Shown: one piece after another, positions 5,121 to 8,893 of the stretch
Numbering within the stretch: the first letter of the stretch is position 1
How the letters are laid out: each line of letters starts with the position of its first letter
Source: Planctomycetes bacterium GWF2_50_10
GTDB lineage: Bacteria; Planctomycetota; Phycisphaerae; Sedimentisphaerales; GWF2-50-10
Reading direction: 5' to 3'
Assembly (NCBI GenBank): GCA_001824635.1
Contig: MHYB01000077.1
Span: 1 to 8,893 of the forward strand
DNA length: 8,893 bases
The notes under the pieces: model-generated
The model's database searches: none
What the model saw: only the letters and a program-made list of their open reading frames with translations
Told to the model about the DNA's origin: nothing
Program-made: the position numbers and the translations under genes

Positions 5121-5567
5121 ATGGCTGCTTTCAATAAAGTGATCATGCTGGGCAATTTGACTCGCGATCCGCAGTTATCATATTTGCCGAGCCAGACGGC
5201 GGTGGTGGATATTGGTCTTGCAGTTACGCGTAAATACAAGGGCCAGGACGGGAGCTTGAAGGAAGATACATGTTTTGTGGATTGCAGGGCTTTTGGTAAG
5301 CCGGCGGAGACACTGAACAAGTATTGCAAAAAGGGCAACCCGCTGTTCATTGAAGGCAGGCTTCAATATGATACATGGACCGCGCAGGATGGTACCAAGA
5401 AGAGCAAGCATCGGATAACGATAGAGAATTTCCAGCTTCTTGGCAGTCCTAATCAGGGCGGCGGCGGTGGCGGGGCCAGACAGGCACAAGCGGAACCGGC
5501 TATATCGGAACCCGGCAGGGATTTCGATAATGGCGGAGGTGCACCGAATGATGATATACCGTTCTAG
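5121..5567 (+). CDS. ssb: Single-stranded DNA-binding protein
   Basis: Coats single-stranded DNA during replication and repair and recruits partner proteins by its C-terminal tip. Residues about 4-108 are the OB fold: NKVIMLGNLTRDP (5-17), FVDCRAFGKPAE (52-63), GNPLFIEGRLQYDTW (72-86) and HRITIENFQLL (97-107). A Gly-rich linker (GGGGGG at 113-118) leads to the acidic tip NDDIPF at 143-148, the interaction motif for DNA-replication partners. At 148 residues it is slightly shorter than E. coli SSB (178). Start supported by AGGA at 5111-5114, six bases before ATG. The gene lies between rpsF and rpsR, the classic ribosome/replication cluster, with dnaB downstream. Confidence 0.98.
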   Translation: MAAFNKVIMLGNLTRDPQLSYLPSQTAVVDIGLAVTRKYKGQDGSLKEDTCFVDCRAFGKPAETLNKYCKKGNPLFIEGRLQYDTWTAQDGTKKSKHRITIENFQLLGSPNQGGGGGGARQAQAEPAISEPGRDFDNGGGAPNDDIPF

Positions 5568-5569
5568 GA

Positions 5570-5659
5570 AGAAGACAGAAGACAGGAGTCAGAAGTCAGA
5601 ATTCTAAAGAAGAAGATAGAATAGAGAAGTCAGAAGATAGAATAAGAGAATAAGACAGG
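5570..5659 (+). repeat. Two 7-bp tandem arrays, AGAAGTC/AGAAGAT type, filling the ssb-rpsR gap
   Basis: Array one has units at 5570, 5577, 5584, 5591 and 5598 (AGAAGAC, AGAAGTC and variants). Six bases later a second array has units at 5611, 5618, 5625, 5632 and 5639, all starting AGAA. Degenerate units continue at 5646 and 5653. The purine-only run AGGAG at 5657-5661, the only ribosome-binding site for rpsR, grows out of the last degenerate unit. The gap shows nothing else. Confidence 0.8.
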
Positions 5660-5672
5660 AGATATAAGTTCC

Positions 5673-5927
5673 ATGAAGAAACCAGGTAAACCGTTCAAGA
5701 GCAAGAAAAAGACGCCGGTGGTGCGTGAGCAGACGCAATGCCGTTTTTGTCGTGAGAAAAGGAGTTACATCGATTATAAAGATATCGATACTCTGCAAAA
5801 GCTGCTGACGAACCGCGGCAAGATATTCAGTCGCAAACGCAGCGGCAACTGTGCACATTGCCAGCGCATGGCGCAGACGGCGATCAAACAAGCGAGGTTC
5901 ATGAGCCTGCTGCCGTTCACGGCGTAG
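5673..5927 (+). CDS. rpsR: 30S ribosomal protein S18, four-cysteine zinc type
   Basis: S18 pairs with S6 on the 30S platform. The 84-residue protein shows the family core SYIDYKDIDTLQKLLTNRGKI (31-51 region) and the C-terminal AIKQARFMSLLPF (70-82). It has two Cys pairs: C23/C26 in CRFC and C60/C63 in CAHC. Zinc-binding S18 proteins often have CxxC plus CxxH; here the last ligand is Cys (GNCAHCQR). A Lys-rich N terminus (2-13) is ordinary for rRNA contact. The ribosome-binding site AGGAG at 5657-5661 is 11 bases before ATG, a long spacing, and lies in the end of the heptamer array. The gene follows ssb and precedes rplI. Confidence 0.96.
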   Translation: MKKPGKPFKSKKKTPVVREQTQCRFCREKRSYIDYKDIDTLQKLLTNRGKIFSRKRSGNCAHCQRMAQTAIKQARFMSLLPFTA

Positions 5928-6040
5928 TTTTGTGTGCGAAAAGCGTCCTGAAGGGGCGTAAATAGCGGAAAAATTTTTCGGCCCGGCAATTTAATTGACG
6001 CTGGGCCGCAAGTATCGGAAAATCAATCGGGAGATTTAGC
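5928..6040 (+). promoter_or_regulatory. rpsR-rplI spacer with stem-loop and possible promoter
   Basis: This is the longest gap inside the cluster without repeats. CGGCCCGGC (5979-5987) pairs with GCTGGGCCG (6000-6008): nine pairs, one G-U, around a 12-base AT-rich loop. Immediately upstream is a perfect 12-base palindrome, GAAAAATTTTTC (5968-5979). A smaller stem is possible at 5943-5959. TTGACG (5995-6000) and GAAAAT (6018-6023), 17 bases apart, could be a weak promoter for rplI-dnaB, but its start would fall close to the ribosome-binding site GGGAG (6029-6033). A ribosomal-protein leader or an mRNA processing site is equally possible. No T-run follows the stems, so a terminator is unlikely. 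Confidence 0.4.
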
Positions 6041-6514
6041 ATGAAAGTATTGCTGTGCCAGGATGTAGAGAAACTGGGATGGCTTGGCGACATAGTAGAA
6101 GTCAGCACGGGCCATGCCAGAAATTTTTTGTTCCCCCAGAGGATAGCGATCGAGGCTTCTGAAACGAATATCAAGTCGCTTTCAGAAGAGAAATCCAAGA
6201 GATCCGAACAGCGTCGGCTTGTTCAGGCTCAGCTTGAGAAGGCTGCAGCCGCGGTCAACGGCGCACAAGTGATCATCGCATCGAAGGCGAATGAGCAGGG
6301 TCATCTGTTCGGTTCTGTAACGAGCAAGGAAGTTGCTGAGAACCTGCGCGGACAGGGCTTTGAAGTTGCCGATGAGATCGTGAAGATGGACCACATCAAA
6401 GAAGTGGGCACCTATGAAGTAAGTCTGAAATTCGCCGGCGACCTGACGGCATCCGTAAAGGTTGTAGTCGTAAGTCAGGAAGAGGCAGTGAGTGAAACCC
6501 AGGAAGATAAGTAA
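6041..6514 (+). CDS. rplI: 50S ribosomal protein L9
   Basis: L9 binds 23S rRNA and reaches out from the large subunit, affecting frame maintenance. The N-terminal domain shows MKVLLCQDVEKLGWLGDIVEV, then GHARNFLFPQ (24-33), the 23S-binding signature. A long connecting helix rich in Lys, Glu, Gln and Ala (about 42-74) follows. The C-terminal domain carries the family motif LFGSVTSKEVAENL (89-102). At 157 residues it is slightly longer than E. coli L9 (149), owing to an acidic tail (EEAVSETQEDK). Start supported by GGGAG at 6029-6033, seven bases before ATG. Its last 23 bases overlap the dnaB start, so the two are translated from one mRNA. Confidence 0.97.
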   Translation: MKVLLCQDVEKLGWLGDIVEVSTGHARNFLFPQRIAIEASETNIKSLSEEKSKRSEQRRLVQAQLEKAAAAVNGAQVIIASKANEQGHLFGSVTSKEVAENLRGQGFEVADEIVKMDHIKEVGTYEVSLKFAGDLTASVKVVVVSQEEAVSETQEDK

Positions 6515-7898
6515 GCCTGGCGAGAACGGAGAGGTATCGGGGCCGATCCGCATAAGCGAGCACCTGATCAATAGAAGTATGCCGGAGAGCATCGAGGCCG
6601 AGGCGGCTGTTCTCGGATCGATGATCATAGATCCGGCATGTATCGGTCAGGTGGCGTTGCTTATAACCGAATCGGCGTTTTATCATTTTGAGCACCAGCT
6701 TGTATTCGCATCGCTGGTGAGTCTTTATGAGAACGGCGGGGCGATCGATCTTGTTCTGCTGCGGGACGATCTAAAGAAGCGCAACCAGCTTGCGGAAATC
6801 GGCGGCGTTGATTATCTCAAGAAGCTAGCCGAATCGGTACCGTCATCGGCAAATCACGCATATTACGCTCAGATAATCAAAGACAAGTATCTGATGCGCG
6901 AGTTGATCCAGGCCAGTTCGGATATCATCAACGAGGCTTACTCGATAGAGGGTGAGCCGGATGAGAAGCTTGATGTCGCTGAGCAGAAGATATTCGCGGT
7001 AACGCAGAAGAAGATAACAGGCTCGGCGGTCGCGGTGAAGGATCTGCTTGTGCAGACGATGCACGCAATCGAGTCGCGAGGCAGTTCGCATATTACGGGT
7101 CTGGCGACGGGTTACTTCGAGCTTGACGAGATGACATGTGGGCTTCAAAAGGGCGAGCTTATCATCATCGCGGGCCGGCCTAGTATGGGCAAGACGAGTT
7201 TCGCTTTGAATATAGCAGAGCACGTCGGAGCGGATAACAATTCGCCGCTTGCGATATTTTCGCTTGAAATGAGCAAGCAGCAGCTTGCGGAGCGTCTTTT
7301 GTGCAGCCGCGGCCATATCGATTCGCAGCTTGTGCGAAAAGGGATGCTAAGCACGCAGCAGTGGCAGGAAATAGTTTCTACATGCGGCGAGCTGAGCGAA
7401 AAGCCAATATATATAGATGACAGCGCGGCGCTGACGCCGCTTGAAATACGCGCCAAGTCTCGAAGGCTCAAGAGCCAGTACGAGATAAAGGCGGTGCTCA
7501 TCGATTACCTGCAACTGATGAGTGTGGGCGGCAGGGTTGAATCGAGGCAGCAGGAGATAAGCTCGATATCACGATATCTCAAGGGGCTTGCAAGAGAGCT
7601 TGAGGTGCCGGTGATAGTGCTGAGCCAGCTTAACCGAGCTGCTGAAGGCAGAGAAGATCACAGGCCCAGAATGAGCGATCTGCGCGAGAGCGGCTCTATC
7701 GAGCAGGATGCGGATGTTGTTTTGCTGCTTCATCGCGAGGATTATTATCATCGCGGCGAAACTGATTATACGGATACAAACAAGGCGGAAGTGATAGTTG
7801 CCAAACAGCGTAACGGCCCGACCGGGACGGTTGAGCTTGTGTTTAACGACCGCTTTACACGATTTGAAAATATTTCTTACGCTCGCGAATCGAATTAG
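6492..7898 (+). CDS. dnaB: Replicative DNA helicase DnaB
   Basis: Hexameric 5'-3' helicase that unwinds DNA at the fork and recruits primase. The N-terminal domain (about 30-135) starts with MPESIEAEAAVLGSMI. The RecA-type motor follows: Walker A GRPSMGKT (228-235), Walker B in VLIDYLQLM (335-343), motif VIVLSQLNR (374-382), RPRMSDLRESGSIEQDADV (391-409), and the Arg-finger segment KQRNGPTG (438-445). No intein interrupts these motifs, a common insertion site in this family. The chosen GTG start (6492) has AAGAGG at 6480-6485 six bases upstream. It adds 29 residues before the usual N terminus. An in-frame ATG at 6579 would give the standard start but has no good ribosome-binding site. The overlap with rplI suggests translational coupling. 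Confidence 0.97.
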   Translation: MKPRKISKPGENGEVSGPIRISEHLINRSMPESIEAEAAVLGSMIIDPACIGQVALLITESAFYHFEHQLVFASLVSLYENGGAIDLVLLRDDLKKRNQLAEIGGVDYLKKLAESVPSSANHAYYAQIIKDKYLMRELIQASSDIINEAYSIEGEPDEKLDVAEQKIFAVTQKKITGSAVAVKDLLVQTMHAIESRGSSHITGLATGYFELDEMTCGLQKGELIIIAGRPSMGKTSFALNIAEHVGADNNSPLAIFSLEMSKQQLAERLLCSRGHIDSQLVRKGMLSTQQWQEIVSTCGELSEKPIYIDDSAALTPLEIRAKSRRLKSQYEIKAVLIDYLQLMSVGGRVESRQQEISSISRYLKGLARELEVPVIVLSQLNRAAEGREDHRPRMSDLRESGSIEQDADVVLLLHREDYYHRGETDYTDTNKAEVIVAKQRNGPTGTVELVFNDRFTRFENISYARESN

Positions 7899-7909
7899 GA
7901 GTTTTGCAA

Positions 7910-8893
7910 ATGACGTACCGATGGACCGTAGTGCGTAGTTTAGCAGTATTGTTATCAGTTTTTTGCGGCGGGGTATTTGCGGCAGACGCCAACAGTGCGG
8001 CAATTGAGAGAGTGGTATCGAAGATCGAGATATCCGGCAACGTGGCTGCGAGCACGAACCAGGTGCTTGCGAAAATTCGCATGCGGGAGGGCGATTTTTT
8101 TGTAGCATCAGTCGCGGCTGAGGACGCAAAGCGAATCGCGGAACTCGATGCGGTTGACTATGCATATTACAATACAGAAGTGACAGGCAGTACGGTCAAG
8201 CTGACGTATGTCGTGGTTGAAAAGCTTCCTGTTCGCGCAATCCAGTTTGAAGGCAATAAGGAATACAGCGGCAACAAGCTCAAGAAGAAGGTTGATTTCA
8301 AGCGGGGAGATTTTTTGAGCAGGTTCCTGGTGGAGCAGGGGCGCGACAGCCTTTTGAAATTCTACAAGGAAAAAGGCTATGCTTTCGCAGAGATAGAGAT
8401 TGACCAGGCTGAGCTTGCGAAAGGTATCGTCAAGTACAACGTTAACGAGGGGCCAAGGGTAAAAGTCAAATCTGTTGAATTCGCGGGCAACACGGTTATA
8501 CCGGCGAGCGAACTTAAAAAAGTAATCAAGACATCGACGCGGTCATGGGTTTTATTCCAGGGCTATTACCAGCAGGTGAAGCTGGATGACGATGTTGTGA
8601 AGATATTGAAGGCGCTTCAGAAGCGGGGGCATCTTGACGCGAAGGTGAGCGCGGCGCCGGAATTCAATGTAAAACGTAACGAGGCGAGGGTGGTATTTAC
8701 GGTTGTCGAAGGGCCGGTGTACCATGTGGAGTCGGTAACGATAGAAGGCAACAAGTTTTTCGATACGCAGACGCTTGCGAGCGAATTGCGGCTTGTGAAG
8801 GGCGCGTTTTACAGCGAAGAGCGGGCGGACTTTGACGCCAAGAAGATATTGAAAAAATACCGTGAGACGGGTTTTATAGATACGATGGTGACG
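7910..8893 (+). CDS. bamA: Outer-membrane assembly factor BamA/Omp85 family, N-terminal part
   Basis: BamA inserts beta-barrel proteins into the outer membrane. The 328 codons present stay open to the right edge, where the gene continues. A signal peptide is clear: MTYRWTVVR, a hydrophobic stretch at 10-20, and a probable cleavage after VFA (22-24). Four periplasmic POTRA repeats follow, at about 36-105, 106-182, 183-270 and 271 onward (cut by the edge). Each begins with a strand like IEISGN, IQFEGN, VEFAGN or VTIEGN, and the second and third end in NEGP or VEGP before the next. Helices with KFYKEKGY (150-157) and LQKRGHLDA (236-244) match the family (L..Y...GY). The membrane barrel is not in the window, so a TamA-like paralogue is not excluded. 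ATG 7910 has AGGAG at 7897-7901, overlapping the dnaB stop codon. Only 11 bases separate it from dnaB. Confidence 0.9.
   Translation, partial: MTYRWTVVRSLAVLLSVFCGGVFAADANSAAIERVVSKIEISGNVAASTNQVLAKIRMREGDFFVASVAAEDAKRIAELDAVDYAYYNTEVTGSTVKLTYVVVEKLPVRAIQFEGNKEYSGNKLKKKVDFKRGDFLSRFLVEQGRDSLLKFYKEKGYAFAEIEIDQAELAKGIVKYNVNEGPRVKVKSVEFAGNTVIPASELKKVIKTSTRSWVLFQGYYQQVKLDDDVVKILKALQKRGHLDAKVSAAPEFNVKRNEARVVFTVVEGPVYHVESVTIEGNKFFDTQTLASELRLVKGAFYSEERADFDAKKILKKYRETGFIDTMVT

Noticed and set aside
7937..7981. Lipoprotein signal in the BamA-like protein (Cys19)
   Set aside because: The residues before Cys (SVF) do not make a lipobox, and VFA-AD is a good signal peptidase I site.

Overview
The window is one co-directional (+ strand) block of housekeeping genes from a bacterium. 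Gene order: a 5' gene remnant, a non-coding stretch with a candidate structured RNA, tRNA-Gln(UUG), glmU, prs, rplY (L25/CTC type), pth, rpsF, ssb, rpsR, rplI, dnaB, and the 5' part of bamA, which runs off the right edge. A signal-peptide-bearing POTRA protein of the BamA/Omp85 family means the cell has an outer membrane. The order rplY-pth-rpsF-ssb-rpsR-rplI-dnaB, the long CTC-type L25 and the overall look of the proteins suggest a Planctomycetota/Phycisphaerae-like organism. That placement is recognition-based inference, not proof.

Layout: 1-97 holds the tail of an unidentified gene. 98-483 is gene-free: about 28% GC on the left, with a G-run repeat, then a good sigma70-type promoter (TATAAT at 253-258) firing into a 62% GC island (261-380) full of complementary segments. 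This is the best candidate here for an undescribed RNA. The tRNA is at 484-555. 556-740 is filled with short-period repeats up to six bases before the glmU ATG. glmU and prs feed cell-envelope UDP-GlcNAc synthesis and PRPP synthesis. rplY to rplI supply ribosomal proteins, peptidyl-tRNA hydrolase and SSB. dnaB is the replicative helicase and overlaps rplI. bamA follows dnaB after 11 bases.

The most striking feature is in the gaps. Eight short imperfect tandem arrays of 7-bp units, mostly five units long, lie between genes (384, 580, 683, 1960, 3006, 3790, 5570 and 5611). Each has its own consensus, so they are unrelated in sequence but share period, copy number and location. They resemble in architecture the heptanucleotide STRR repeats of heterocystous cyanobacteria. 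No CRISPR array, insertion sequence, prophage gene or convincing intrinsic terminator was seen.
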